In this document: positions 23,001 through 57,512 of the stretch, piece after piece
How positions within the stretch are numbered: the first letter of the stretch is position 1
Layout of the letters: every line of letters begins with the position of its first letter
Origin: Theristus sp. LFF4_11
Lineage: Eukaryota; Nematoda; Chromadorea; Monhysterida; Xyalidae
Assembly (NCBI GenBank): GCA_030248135.1
Contig: JASANC010000091.1
Span: 1-64,000, forward strand
Length of the DNA stretch: 64,000 nt
Reading direction: 5' to 3'
The notes under the pieces: generated by a model
The model's database searches: none
Seen by the model: only the letters and a program-made list of their open reading frames with translations
What the model was told of the DNA's origin: nothing
Translations under genes and position numbers: made by a program

Positions 23001-25837
23001 TTTACAATTAAGAATGGAGATCAACGAAGTTGTAAGATGGTTCTCTGCATTTCGGCCTGGCTAACGTCATATGCAGAAGAGGGGTGGCCTCATCAGTGAT
23101 GTGCCCCTCTTGAACCACTTGAGATAAAACACTTGTGCCAAGATAATAGAGAACCAAGCATGAAACAAGATTTCTTTTGCACGTCTTCAGAGGCAGTCTT
23201 TGGTTTCAGGAGCATCAGTGTTCCGAGCACTGATCCGAATAGAATGAATGGAGGAAGCTATTTCCGATGTTTGAAATGTTATCCGCTGAACTGTTTTTTT
23301 GCTTCATTTCAGCCTGAATTTGACGCCGGAGGCGCTCGAGCAGACGGGTGGCGGTGTGTTTTCGTCGTTGGCGGCCTCCGGGGGCGCCACTGCAGGCCGG
23401 CGCGGCGTCAAACGACGGCGGGCGGACGCGGGCGATTGGGAGACGTCCGTCTTCAAGGTTGGTCGCATTCGCCAATTTGTTCCTCCGTTGTTCTCGAGAA
23501 TTTTGTTGACCGAGAAACAAGTGGGTGTCATTTTTCTTGCCCGAAGGGAACTGTTGGTTTCGTTTCGGTTGAGCGTCTCCATTCGGCTGTGGGCATATTA
23601 GCCATTCGCGCTTTAATGGCGCTGTGGTGGGAGACATCGGCGTGGCAAATTCCAGACATCTGTGAACGTTGGCAGGTTGCTAAGCTGCCGCGATGTTCAA
23701 ACACGAAAAAAGCCGTTGCTGGTGTGAGCGTTGCGCAGTGGCATGCACGCGCATGTGTGCCGGTGTGTTTGTGTGACGTGCTCGAACAAGTGCTGCACGA
23801 GTATTCATCGATCATTTGTTAAGTGCACTGGTTCACTCGTTTTCATCGGCACTTCACGGATGCGGAACAATTTGTAGTTATTTTCGAATAATATCTTTGT
23901 TCTGTCAAATGCGTGCCGAAGAGCAAGTAAAAGAGGACCAAATAGTATAGATCGACTGAACTAATAAAAAAGTCGATTTGTCTCCCGCCAAGCCTCACAT
24001 GTAATTTTCAGTCAGCTCATATTATATGGAGCAATTGGTAAACCAGTTTATTGAGTAGTGAAATGAACAAGATCAAGATCGATTGAATAGAACGGGAGAA
24101 GTTTTTTTGAAAGCACGAGACACACTCGATAATTCCTGGTTTGATGAGCGCGTTGCAGCACTTGGCTCAGCCAGCACACCGGCACGCAAACGCATACCAC
24201 AGTGCACACATGTGCCAGTGTGTTTGTTTCTGTGACCTTGCAAGGCACCACAACAGCGCCCATGGGCTGAACAGAGTGCATTGCGTTGGCGCTTGTAAAT
24301 GCTGTTGAGCGCACAACAACAAAAAAGCACAACTTTTTGTTGCAGACGACCGACCGCAGCACGGGCGCCGTCGACATCGACGCCCATGCGACCGAGGACG
24401 GCGCGTTCGTGCGCCTGCGCAATCACACCGAGAACGTCGGTGCACTGCTGCGCTGGCTGCTGTTGTTGCTGTTGTTGGCTGATTGGTGATTGGCACGCTC
24501 GTCGGGTGACGCTGCCGTTGGTACTCACGGCTCACCCGAAAAACGTCACAACGATGTACAGTGGCGGCCAAAAGTGTTGCAACGCTGCGCGCGCGTGTGC
24601 TGTGTATTGCGCGCGTGTTGCATCAGCCGTACAAACGCTATTATAAGAATCTATGGGCAACGTTGTGTTCGAGGGACACTTTTCGACCCAACGTTGTCCA
24701 GAAATTATATTATAATAGTGTTTGTACGGCTGATGCAACACACGCGCAATACACAGCACTCACGCGCGCAGCGTTCCAACACTTTTGGCCGCCACTGTAC
24801 ATAAAGGTGCATTCATGAATCAGTATTTAGTGACGCGTAGCTGTGTTAGAACACTAAATACTGCAACATGAATGCCGCTTTTTAGTTATACTTTTGTGCT
24901 GACCAATCATGGTCGCCGGTATGTTGGGTATGTTGGAATAGTGGTGACTGAGATGACGGTGGGCCCGTTGAGTGCGGCTGTGCACTAGGGATGGAAAAAA
25001 CCGGTTTTTTCTCAACTACCTGACCAAACTTGTGTACTGTGTTTCGTTTAAGGAAGCCAGCATCGGCATGTTCACGTTGTATCGCGCCGCTAATGGCGTC
25101 GAAGCGCGCTACAAGTTCAACAGTCGCCAGAAGATCAAGCCGGGTGCAACATTGACGGTGGGTGGACAGTTTTCTTTTTTGCACCGCGCTTGGAAGATTT
25201 ACTTCGTTTTTTTAATTAAAATTCAAATTGTTATAAATTATGTTTTGGAAAAATGGTAAAAGTATTAAAAAAACAAGAAATCCTCAGGTGTGGAGCAAAA
25301 ACGCCGCTGACGGCAAACATTCGCCACCGAGCGATTTTCAGATGAAGAACAACAACTGGCCGTCCGGCGACAAGATTCGTAGCTACCTTGAAAATCAGGA
25401 GGGAGAGGTGCGCGCCAACTCACAGTGTCGACTTTCACAATTTCGATTATTTTATTTTTCCATGTTTTTCTAGATTGTTTGTGTTTCGTTTCATCGTTTG
25501 TGTTTTTGTTGCGCAGGAAGTTGCGTTCCGCGAGTCCGTCCGCTCGTACGGCAGTGGCGCGGACGTCGGCGGCGAGTTTGCGGTTGGTTTCATGATTTTT
25601 TTATTTTTCATTTGTAAAATGTCCATTTTTTGCATTTTTGCATTTTGAAATATAAATCCATAAAATATATACTTTGAAAAATCGTCTCTTTTACCGTTTT
25701 TACCGAAAACTCGTTTTTACCGATCCTACGAGACGCAAAATGCATTCCTTACAGCAGAAGAAAACTAAGAACTGGAAGAATATAAATATTTATTTTTTTT
25801 TGCTTAGGAGGGCGATCAACGGTGCTCGATCATGTAA
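11050..25837 (+). CDS. Nuclear lamin, complete, 16 exons
   Basis: Intermediate-filament protein of the nuclear lamina. Exons: 11050-11136, 11613-11756, 12177-12272, 12596-12714, 13235-13367, 16547-16696, 17196-17366, 17540-17665, 17929-18024, 18501-18625, 23313-23457, 24346-24435, 25053-25157, 25288-25407, 25517-25582 and 25808-25837. All phases join, giving 600 codons. Residues 1-59 form a Ser-rich head with an SP site (S52) just before the rod. The rod (about 60-416) opens with LNNRLASYIERVRFLEQEN and closes with LDMEIQYYQKLLEEEEARL. From S52 to T420 the spacing equals human lamin A by recall, so the long nuclear-type coil 1B is present. GVKRRR at 447-452 is the likely NLS. An Ig-like tail follows (VRLRNHTEN, KHSPPSDF), then CSIM at 597-600. 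Exon 4 uses a GC donor. The start is the only ATG ahead of the head exon. Which lamin subtype it is cannot be told. Confidence 0.93.
12930..13085. repeat. Dispersed AAACCGGTTT repeat (lamin intron 4 copy)
   Basis: AT-rich unit with TTTTTGACCACGAAGTTTGA, repeated AAAACGGTTTAAAACGG-like palindromes and an end like TTTTTTCCTGTGCCAACTCTAG. Relatives are at 48965-49105 (very similar), 48365-48450, 46955-47025 and, as a short piece, 24985-25010. The shared GTTGGCACAGG end suggests a mobile unit of unknown type. Confidence 0.5.
18295..18475. repeat. Hairpin MITE-like repeat in lamin intron 9
   Basis: Outer arms CTGAAGCCAGTGCAC and GGCACTGGCTTCAG enclose a second imperfect hairpin (GATGTTGCACAGTCAC pairing with GTGACTGCACAGCATC). 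A related hairpin with the same AGTCTGAAG ends and a TGTTGCACA core lies at 40405-40585. Non-coding. Confidence 0.5.
18781..22829. mobile_element. Foldback element with ~1.5-kb inverted arms, TTAA-flanked
   Basis: The left arm (18781-about 20313) and right arm (about 21289-22829) are reverse complements over about 1.5 kb, starting GAGACCGTCC and ending GGACGGTCTC. TTAA abuts both ends (18777-18780 and 22830-22833), which suggests piggyBac-like insertion. Each arm holds about four tandem units of about 350 bp marked by CTGGTCTAGAAAACATTTTA and TATGTTTGGTGCAAACACAA. No transposase is visible. It fills most of lamin intron 10 (18626-23312). Confidence 0.75.
20314..21288 (-). pseudogene. Foldback core with decayed 13-residue-repeat ORF
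   Basis: Between the arms, about 20690-20880 is a 39-bp tandem repeat (about 5 units). On the minus strand one frame reads repeated EAEDLYRPARQRA. After one in-frame TGA it continues into a charged, Gln/Arg/Glu-rich helix-like stretch (REQNERDAAERQRRAAAEEQ), then a stop near 20515. The other two minus frames are also open but read oddly (CIVLH or SSCTP repeats). This looks like a fragment of a coiled-coil-like coding sequence caught in the element. Its origin is unknown. Confidence 0.45.
23885..24000 (+). repeat. Dispersed repeat, inverted copy at 54810-54915
   Basis: Shares GTCTCCCGCCAAGCCTCACA, GAGGACCAAATAGTA and nearby blocks with the reverse complement of 54810-54915 in a GFAT intron. 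Both copies are intronic and non-coding. The ends are not defined. Confidence 0.5.
24559..24797. mobile_element. 239-bp Tc1/mariner-type MITE in lamin intron 12
   Basis: The ends CAGTGGCGGCCAAAAGTGTT and AACACTTTTGGCCGCCACTG are perfect inverted repeats that pair for about 100 bp each way, with TA on both sides (24557-24558 and 24798-24799). There is no room for a transposase. A partial copy is at 150-216. Confidence 0.8.
24803..24886. repeat. Small palindromic repeat (GCATTCATGAA family)
   Basis: Arms around GCATTCATGAA and TACTGCAACATGAATGC form a hairpin. A longer relative is at 52467-52567. The ends contain TAA/TTA. Non-coding. Confidence 0.5.
25808..25837 (+). CDS. Lamin terminal exon with CaaX box
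   Basis: A 30-bp exon after TTGCTTAG encodes EGDQRCSIM and a stop. It joins in phase 0 to exon 15, whose donor is GCG|GTTGGT at 25582/25583. CSIM is a classic farnesylation signal (Cys, two small or aliphatic residues, Met). Without this exon the protein would lack its membrane-targeting end. It is too short for routine ORF finding. Confidence 0.9.
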   Translation, partial: EGDQRCSIM

Positions 25838-28800
25838 TGACGAAAATGAGAAGAATCAACCCTGAAACTGAACTGATAAAAACAAGTAGCAGTTAAGAAG
25901 ATTTTCCGCTTTTTTGTTTTTTTGCTACTGCCACATCACACTGAATACGATTTTTTGTCGATTTCTTCAAAATGTTTTGCGTTGGTTTCTCGCTGATAGC
26001 GTTTTTGTTCGGTTTTTGTGTTTTTAGGCTCCATGGTTTTCGTCGCTTTTTCTCATCTAGACATAATTTTTGTTTTGATATCAGTACAGTAGTAGTGTAG
26101 TTGACATCGCAATTCACTATCACTGCAACGTTTTTTAATCTTCGATTGTTTTCTCTGTTAACAGTGACGGAACAGAAAGTTTTTGGTGAACATTCGATAT
26201 CATTCGTTTTCTCTTTTTTTTTGTTTTTTTACCTCGCTCTTCTGCACGGGAAATATCTGCTTTTTGATCAATTTCCAGCGATTGAAAAATTCAATGAGTT
26301 CAATCCATGCACATTTACCTAGTTTGTCACTGATGTTTTTGATCGGTGAATGGAACAGTTGTGGTGCAAAACTGACTTTGGTTTCGCAGGCTTTTACGTT
26401 GTAATTCGTACATGCAGCAACAATGCAAACCTGGTATCACATTCGTTGTTATCATGCGTCTTTTAGTCTTTGCAAGTTTTTCTCGAATTCCCATCGTAGT
26501 GAATTAGTCTTTAACCCCATTCTCAAGACACCAAAATACGGCAGTTTTCGAAAAAGCAGATTGCTTGCTGTGAAAGACGCATACCTTTTGTTATTGTTGG
26601 TCCGAATTTAGGATTTTGTTCGATTTTCTTGTTCGCAGTCTTGTGCTAGCCTGGTCGATGTTTTTTGTTTTTGTTGTAAAAATTTTTAGTTCTCTATCTC
26701 TACAGTTTTTGTTCCGTGTGTTTGAGTTTTAGTCGCGATTCTGAACACGTTTTGTGCGAGTTTATAACTTTTTTCCGGCAAAAAACGGGCACATCACCGA
26801 TGTGAAGCAAAAATGGGTGTCATCATTGCTTTTGTGGGTTGAGAATGGTCGTTGTTGTTGTTTCTTACTTTTGTAATGCTTGTCAAAATGAAATCTTTAA
26901 TTTTGCTGGTTTTGTTGGTCATTTTTTGTCATTGTAGGCAAACTCGAAATTGCTGTTGTGTGTTTATCGAGTTTTCTTGTTTCTGTGTTGTTGTTTTCAA
27001 GTACTTTTTGTGCTGTCAAATCGGTGTGGTTTTGTTGGTTCTTTTCTCTTCCTGTGTGAGGTGTGTGTTTTGTTTTGTTCGCCATTCCCTCAGCGTCAAA
27101 ATTAGTGACTAAATATGATAAAGAAATGTTAATAAAAATGTAATGAGTTTTGTTATTTTTTGCTGTTGTTTTTCTTAGCTGTTTTCGTTTTGTAACATGT
27201 GTAGATCCAGTGTTATTGGCTAGCTATTTTTTACTGTGTTTTGCGGTCGTTGATTGATTGATTGGTTGGTTGGCATTGAAGACTCAATAAAACCTTTTGT
27301 GTGAATGTTTTCATGTTTCTTTTTCAGTGAGTCAGATCCATGGCGCTAGCTGGCCATTGTAGCCAGCACGCCTTACTCGCACGAAACCGATGCACACCAG
27401 CAAACAAACGCACTGGCACACACGTAGCTTAATAAACCATTGCTACTTAGTTTTCTGCGAAACTGATCAGACCTGTTCAGCTTGTCTCAGTGGCAGCGTT
27501 CGTAGCATCCGTTTTGCCAGTGCGAGATGACGGCTACACGACAGCAGCATCAGTGCTGTTGCTGTGCGTGTTCGTTGTTGTGTGACATCACTGTACAAGC
27601 AAGTGCCAGGAGTTCAAATGTTACCAATAGGTTTAGTCGCTTGCAAAATGGTGAGTGCGACAGTGACAAAAAAGCTACTATAGCATGTAAAGCCAACATC
27701 CACCAACAAACGTCTCATGCAGGTTGGTGTTTGAAGCTGCCTGCCTGCGCCGGTGCAAGTGACATTCAACAAAAAAATCCCTCCATCAGATTAGTTCATT
27801 GGCGATGAAGAACCAGTGTAATGCAACAAAAGTTTCAGAAAACTCGCAAAGCTAACTGCGCTACAATTTGCAATTGTTGTTCTGATTTCTTTGTGTCACG
27901 AGCCCTGAAATTGCAAGTGAAATCCACACACACATAGAACAAAGATTTTTTGTTCGATCAACGAATTAGAAAGTTCACAGAATAACACAACACAATCTAT
28001 CAAATTGTCACTCGCTCGGTTTTAGTTTATTTTTTCTGCATCTGTCAATTTGAAAACATCAGACCAAAGCAGATAAATTGTCGCACACAGTGCAGTAATG
28101 TGGTTTTTGTGGATTTTTGGTGGCTTTTGTCTAATAATTGTTTACTATTTGGCATTGTTGAATCATAAATAAACTACTTTTCAAAAGATGTGACAGATTT
28201 CACACATACGCGCGTTTTTTTAAAAAATAAACAAATAATTCCGAATAAATAAAAACTGTCCGGTCCTGACGACTCGACACCTTTTTCCCCCGCAATAAAA
28301 AACTAAATGTCGTTCGTGCTGTGGAATGGTGTTGTTTGGTTTGGTTGTTGTTATTTCTCAAAATGTAACATTTTAGTGTTTATCCGATTGGCATAACGAT
28401 ATTCAGCGATAAATGTGACATCTAGAATTATTCGCGAATCAAGTTGAATTGTTTTCAGACGCTTTATTTTGCGATGAACTGTCTCACTTTTTTAACACAG
28501 AACAAAGTTTACACAAAAAAAACAAATTTGAAGTGGTCAATTGAAATATGAAGTGAATTACACAATGAACAACAAATAATATCATTTGACAAATTACCGT
28601 CTTGATAACAAGAAACGCAAAATGTTATGAAAAATGCTACCGCTATTGTTGTCATTGATACCGCCCTGGCGGGATCGAAGGACAAGAAAGATAACAATGC
28701 TCCGAATTCGTGTTGAAGAAACCGCCCGGACAAAAATTGCCGATACCACTATTATTATCCGCGAATAATATGCCATAATTGCTGGAAGAGCATTACAAAA

Positions 28801-28889
28801 GTCGCCTCGTTTGCATTTGCTATCACACGATAGTGAATTATTTTTGTTCGTTTATTAACGTCCTTTTCAACATTTCGAACATTTGGAAA
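25838..28889. other. Intergenic region after lamin, no gene seen
   Basis: T-rich, low-complexity sequence with many TTTTGTT tracts, including the presumed lamin 3' UTR. AATAAA occurs near 27285 but the true poly(A) site cannot be placed. No conserved coding exon or bounded repeat was found. Confidence 0.5.
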
Positions 28890-31800
28890 ATGCGGCGAGT
28901 CACGGTCCCTTGCACGGACTTCGGAACCGCTGTGGCATTACTGCTGGCGGCAGTCTGTGGTCACTCATGCTCAGGTAAAGTCCCAGTCTAAAGACTGTGT
29001 ACATGCAGAAAAACAGCTGTGAAAAAAGGGTAAATGAGCGTTTAGAAGTAACAAACAGTGTTGAATTTGTTTCTCAATCAAAAACGTCTGCAGACAATGC
29101 CTTTGCGATCTGTCTCCATTTGTTCGTTCGGCTCGACCTCATTTGTGCCACAGTTTTCGCAGAAAAATACGTGGCTACACTGAAACGCGTGTAACAGGAG
29201 AGTAGCCAAACTCGTCTGTCGTCAATGTACTGATCATTTTAGTTGTTGTTGTTGTTGTTGTTGTTGGGAGTTTTAGGCGATGTTTACCACCAGGCCACGA
29301 GGGGGACAACTTAGTAGTAACGTTTTTCGCGAATTCGAAACGCCGCGCAAAGCAAATGTCGTGTCCCGAATGTGTGTTGTTGTCTGGTTTCCAGCGTCCA
29401 CCTACCTTTACCCGTTCGATCTGTCTCCGATCGGTGGTGAGCTTCGCCTGCGCATCCTCCGTCAGCAAGGCGGAGCATCGCTCAACCCGTTGCAACAAAT
29501 CATTCCAGAGAGCATACGCGATCGATATCAGTATTACGACGCCACGGGAGGTGAGACAGTTCACTGAAACCATCAGCCCTCAACAAAATCGTCAACAAAC
29601 CGTACGTTGACGCAATTATTACAAACAAGCACCTGGCAAACGCGGACATTAATGTGTATCTAGTGTCTAACTAGACATTTGCACAGAATGATCAAAGGTC
29701 AAAAAAGTAAACGGTTGGTACTATGAACTAAACCAAACTTTCGAGCTGAAACTTAAAGCCATTAAAGGAATGTAGTTGCCATTTGTTGTGTTAAAATTTC
29801 AGTTAAAACAGCTTGCGTTGTGAAAACATTTTGCGAGAGGAAGTGCCCACAGGGGGTACCGAGTCGTAAAGGAGGGGGGTACCCACGGGGGTCCCGGGTT
29901 TAGGAAATGGGTGTGACGGACTTCCCCCACAGGGTGCAACTTTGTGTTGGTTGAATCTGGAGGAAAAAGTGAATGAAGAATTTGAAGAACTCAGCCACTG
30001 CGAGGAAATCACACCAAGAAGCTCACCAACATCTTCCCCAGTAGCATCCCATTTTGGTGTAATACCATCCATCTTGTTAAGCTTTTTGGTGCGCTTCTTG
30101 GTTTGCCTTTTGGACAGCAGAAATTGTATCTGTATTTTGGATTTTATTTCAAATCTGTTTGACTGAATTCACTGAAAAACCATTTTTCTTCCACTTTTCC
30201 GGCTTGCTGTTCATCCGAAACGGCCGCATCTACTTTGGCGTGCAAGCCTCTGGAGCCCCTCAAGTGACTGGCTCCGCCGCAAACACCCCTCTGCCCCCAG
30301 TGCTTCCGCCGCCACCACCACGGTTGCCAGCCACATTTATGGGCAACAACAAGCCAACAACCGCCGATCGGGGAGCGTTTTCGAATCCAAGTGACCATAT
30401 CAACGGCTTCTATTTCACGAACGCCAACAACACGCGACCGCAGAATGCGCAGCAACCGTTTCACGCAAACCCCCACAACGCTCCAGCAACAACGTTCCTC
30501 GGCCCACCGTTCCATCCCGCAAACCCGCGAGGCCCGTTCAGCCCGTTCCGGCCTCCGACGCCGCCGGGCGGCAACAAGAACGCATTTTTTCCCGTCTCGC
30601 CAAACGGCGGTAAAAACAGCAACGATAAAAATCAGTTCGGACAGCCACCGGCACCAAAAAGCCCAAGTCCCTCGCAAGTGGTTGATCACGACCAACGCGA
30701 GTGGGAGCTCTTGATGGCTGAGAACATCCAGAGGATCAAGAGTGAGGTCGACAAGAACGCCACGAAACCGACGAAAACAACGCTCAATGACGGACACAAC
30801 ACGAAAGGTGGTCCCGAGACGAAGATTCTGATCAGCTCGCGCGTGCACCACCCGCCGACACCGCGACCCGCGAACGCGCCCGCGGTACCGTCGGTCGAGA
30901 GCGCGTTTCAGGCGAACAGACCGCACGAGACGAGTGACAACACCGCGACTGAGCACGGGCAGCCGTTGCTGCGAATCCCGGCGCATTTGACGAAACTGCC
31001 AACACCGGCCACTGTAATGGGTGGCGGGCGGGCGTTGACGCGCCAGGAAACCGTGGAACGGCTGGACGCCGCTTTGGAGACGCTCATGGAACAGGTGTGT
31101 AGTGAGTGGTGGTGACGTCACCCTCGTGGCATGGTGCTAGCGCGTTGTTACACGAAGCGTTCAGCGAATCGAGCGCCGTCGAGGAATGTGTAGGCACTTG
31201 ATGACAGAGAAAACTCGATTGGCACCCCACTCGACGGCGTTCGGTACGCTTTTCTGGGTTAGCCCTGGCTAAAAACATCGCCTGAATTCCCCACCAACAA
31301 AAAGACCTGCACTCTGAAGTTTTGTCTCGTCGATTTTGAAACATTTCTCTGTCAAACATCAAGGAAATTAGCAGATTAGAAGTGTGTTGCACAGCAAGAC
31401 GGTCGTTTTCCATAAATAGTCAAGATGAAGCCTCCGATCATAACAGGACAGCAGAACGTTGGTCTTTTTCTCGGTGCAGCATTAGCGTGCACAGAAAGGA
31501 CGGAAGTCTGTTAGTACAGTGTACGTTGTGTTGCAGATCCTCAGTCTCCCAGCAGTCGCCTACAGTCTCTACGAGTGTGCGCAGTGCAGGCAAGCAGAGC
31601 GGGCACTCCGGGACAGGCACGGTGTCCCACTGACCGTCTTCTACATGGACAAAATACCGCAATCGCGGTTCGCCATTGATTTGCTGCAGCAGATCACGCG
31701 CACTCGGCAGATACCGCAATTCTTCATTTGCGGTCATTTCGTTGGCGGTGTGTTGTTTGCTTTGTTTTTTTTTGTCACAGTTCCCTGATTGGCTGTCGTG

Positions 31801-31930
31801 TGTTTGAATTTTATGGTGCACACACAGACTGATTGGTCGACATGAGATAGAAATTCGTGCTGGTGTCACACAACTGTGGAGGCTCAGCTATGCCGGCGAC
31901 TTTCAACCTTGCTCTACCAAAACGGCATGA
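28890..31930 (+). CDS. Secreted Pro/Asn-rich protein with C-terminal glutaredoxin-like domain
   Basis: Probable five-exon gene. Exon A (28890-28974) encodes a signal-peptide-like MRRV...TAVALLLAAVCGHS. Exon B (29395-29550), exon C (about 30121-31094) and exon D (31537-about 31747) follow, and exon E ends in TGA at 31928-31930. A-B, B-C and C-D join in compatible phases. Exon C is proline/asparagine-rich and of low complexity. Exon D carries YECAQCRQAERAL (CxxC, Cys about 419 and 422) and QIPQFFICGHFVGG, matching the glutaredoxin redox motif and the glutathione-site cis-Pro and GG. About 500 residues. The exon C acceptor (30118, 30121 or 30247) and the D-E join (31747|31851 or 31749|31847) are ambiguous. 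That the signal exon belongs to this gene is inference. I know no named family with this layout. Confidence 0.6.
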
Positions 31931-32612
31931 CGTTTGCTAAATTGTGCACGGACGGGCATATGTATAACGAGAACGTCGCCCATCGAGAACAAAACGTTCC
32001 GTTTCAATCACTGTTTGTTTGTGTGTGTGTGCAACATGCCAAAGACACACGACACCATCTTTCGCATCAGTTTCACAGCAGCTTTTTTCAGACCACAACA
32101 GGGTGCTGCAAGCTAGTCGCTCCGGGCTTGTCTATAAATGGATCGCGAGATGTGAACGAAGGACGTAGAAGGCAACACAAAGTGAAAACATGCGAAACAC
32201 CACTGCTGTCTTCCGTGGTTTCTTCTTTTTTTCTTTTTCACCAAGTGAAACTACACTGACTGTTTCATTTTTCCTGTTTTTTTCAGAATAGTGCACAACA
32301 TATGTTAACAGAATGGAATGGTTCGAACAAAAATCAGAAAAAGTACAACAAAAAATCACACCAACAATTAACAACAACAATACGCTGGCAAATTCAAACA
32401 GAGTGAGCTCAGAGATTTTCGATTCATCATCCAAAATCGGCTGTATTCGAATGGTTAGAACAGGAAAGCAAGACAAATAATAAAGCTGCAATTGAAAAAA
32501 CAACAAAAAACGAAATTATTATTTAAAAAAAACCATTTACTGTGACAAACAGAAAACACACAAAACTCACGTGAAAACCACAAACCAGACAAGAAATGAA
32601 AAGCGGGTTACG
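31931..32612. other. Convergent intergenic spacer
   Basis: About 680 bp between the stop codons of the glutaredoxin-like gene (+) and KAT2 (-), expected to hold both 3' UTRs. AT-rich, with no further gene seen. Confidence 0.5.
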
Positions 32613-45010
<12,398 letters not shown>

Positions 45011-46469
45011 TGTTTATGGAAAACGAATTCAAATCTAAAAAAAACGTTCAAAGCTGATTAGCAAACAAAACTCATGTTCACTGATTGGCTGCAATGCAGT
45101 AAATAAAGTCCCGTTTACAGTCGAACTGTAAATTGTAGGGATCGAATCAGCTGCGTTGGTGAATACGGTATGCATGCTTTCTGTGCAAACCGAACTCCAC
45201 CGCACAGCAATGCCTGCACCCTTTAATAACATGCATCAGTAAAACAGCGACCTTAAACCAATCAGCTATTTCCCTATAATTTACGAGTTCGATGTAGATG
45301 TTCAGCGGTTTGTGGGCGCGACAAAATCGGTGATGGCTAAAAAACGAATACTTCAGCAACGATTTCACTGCAGTTATACGTCGCCGTCAGCTTCTTGTTT
45401 AGCCAGCATCGATGTTGTCAAAGCGACTTTACTATTACTGGCTTTATGAGCGCTTTCTGTGTTACAACCATCATATTTCAATGGAAAGTAAGCATTCGCC
45501 AGGTAAGCTTTTGGCAAAAAAACCAGTTTTCCAGGTCAACCACAACAAAAGTTGTCTGAGTAAAACGAACGATTCTTATTCAAACGATACAACAACGAAC
45601 AACAAAACAGCAGTTGTAAGATCTTCTTGAATGAAACGAACTGTAATATGAAATTCGAACATCTGTGGAATCACCCTAAAGTGTAAAACGGCATAGTGTG
45701 GAATTTTGTTGTTGAGATGTTCGTATCAGATTTTGAAAGATGAGATGAGATGAGAACAAAAACACACAAAAATAGAAATACTGTTTTTGTGGTTTGTAAC
45801 ATAAACAAAGTGAACTTCCGCAATCGTAAGACACAACTGAATTTCTTTTCAAAGTCTCGATTCAGCTTTTAATCTTCTTCAAAACTTCAAACGAGAAGTT
45901 GATGAATAAGTCAACCAAGAAAAAATGGTTAACCATTGGCAAACGAAAATCCCCAACAAAGTTTATTCCCTTCAAATAACAATAATTTCCTTTTCTTAAC
46001 TTAAAAAATTCAAATGTCCGGAACACAGATACTGTGTGCAGTATGCAAATGCCAAAATAAGATACAAGGGAATGTTGCAATTTTCAGCTCGACTTTTCGA
46101 AGCTTTGTGTAACCTCTTTAGAAATCAAACGCAAACTCTAACAATTTTAATTTAAAAACTGCGAATAAAGATACATAATAAATCAGCTTGTACAATATAC
46201 AAATAAACCAGGATAAAATCACAGCTGGCCAGATACCAAATACAAGCAATGAAGACCACGTTGAACATCGCAAATTCCGCTCAAAATGTATGTCAGTCAG
46301 GGGAAAATCAGCCAAAAGGTCGACCAAAATGCAAATAAATATAATGAAAATAAATCCCTGAAACCACGGCTAACACCACCAAAAAAACAGCGGTAAAAAA
46401 TGAACCAAATCTGAAACGCTAAACAAAGAAAACGACATAAAAATGGCACTTTTATCGCGCGAATAGCTT
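45011..46469. other. Spacer between KAT2 start and GFAT stop
   Basis: Both genes are on the minus strand, so this holds the KAT2 promoter/5' UTR and the GFAT 3' UTR. No third gene, conserved exon or clear core promoter motif was seen. Confidence 0.5.
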
Positions 46470-57079
<10,610 letters not shown>

Positions 57080-57409
57080 TATTGCTTTTGTTGTGCACCG
57101 TTTCTCTTATACTTTTTTAATTGAGCACTTTAGGCTTTTTACGTTCACGACGTCACGTCTGGGGTTCGAAAAAAGTGAAAATCACATTTTTTTAATTAAA
57201 ATTTTTAAAAAAATCCCAAAAAGCCGGAAAAAAATCTGATGGTCGACAAAAATAGAGCATTCGATTTGAACCGCGCAGAGCTCGAATTGAATGTTGCACT
57301 TTTAGAGCTAAATAAGGCTGTTTTTGGTCCTTAAAATTGGCCGCAACGCTTCATTATGATTTATGATATGCACCTGCGCCTGCCTCATAGTTGTTCCAGA
57401 GCCAAGGGG
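57080..57409. other. Upstream of GFAT start, no element seen
   Basis: AT-rich sequence presumed to hold the GFAT 5' UTR and promoter. No convincing TATA box, initiator or further exon was identified. Confidence 0.35.
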
Positions 57410-57505
57410 TTGGGGGGGGCGATATAGATAGCTGGAGCAAATTTTCCAGATAGATAGCTGGAAAATTTTGGGGGGGGGGCCGCGGGGGGGGGGCCATGTG
57501 ACTGA
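57410..57505 (-). repeat. Fragment of the composite G/C-run repeat
   Basis: GGAGCAAATTTTCCAGATAG followed by ATAGCTGGAAAATTTTGGGG and CCGCGGGGG is the inverse of about 7290-7400. It also shows the uninterrupted target sequence into which the LTR element at 58412 is inserted elsewhere. Confidence 0.6.
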
Positions 57506-57512
57506 ATCATAG

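Noticed and set aside
23133..23822. 229-codon plus-strand ORF
   Set aside because: A chance frame overlapping lamin exon 11. The lamin frame is the one that joins to its neighbours and keeps the rod end and NLS.
30144..31121. Long minus-strand ORF (325 codons) opposite the Pro/Asn-rich exon
   Set aside because: It is Arg/Val-rich antisense of a GC-rich low-complexity exon, with no domain. The plus strand joins in phase to a glutaredoxin-like exon.
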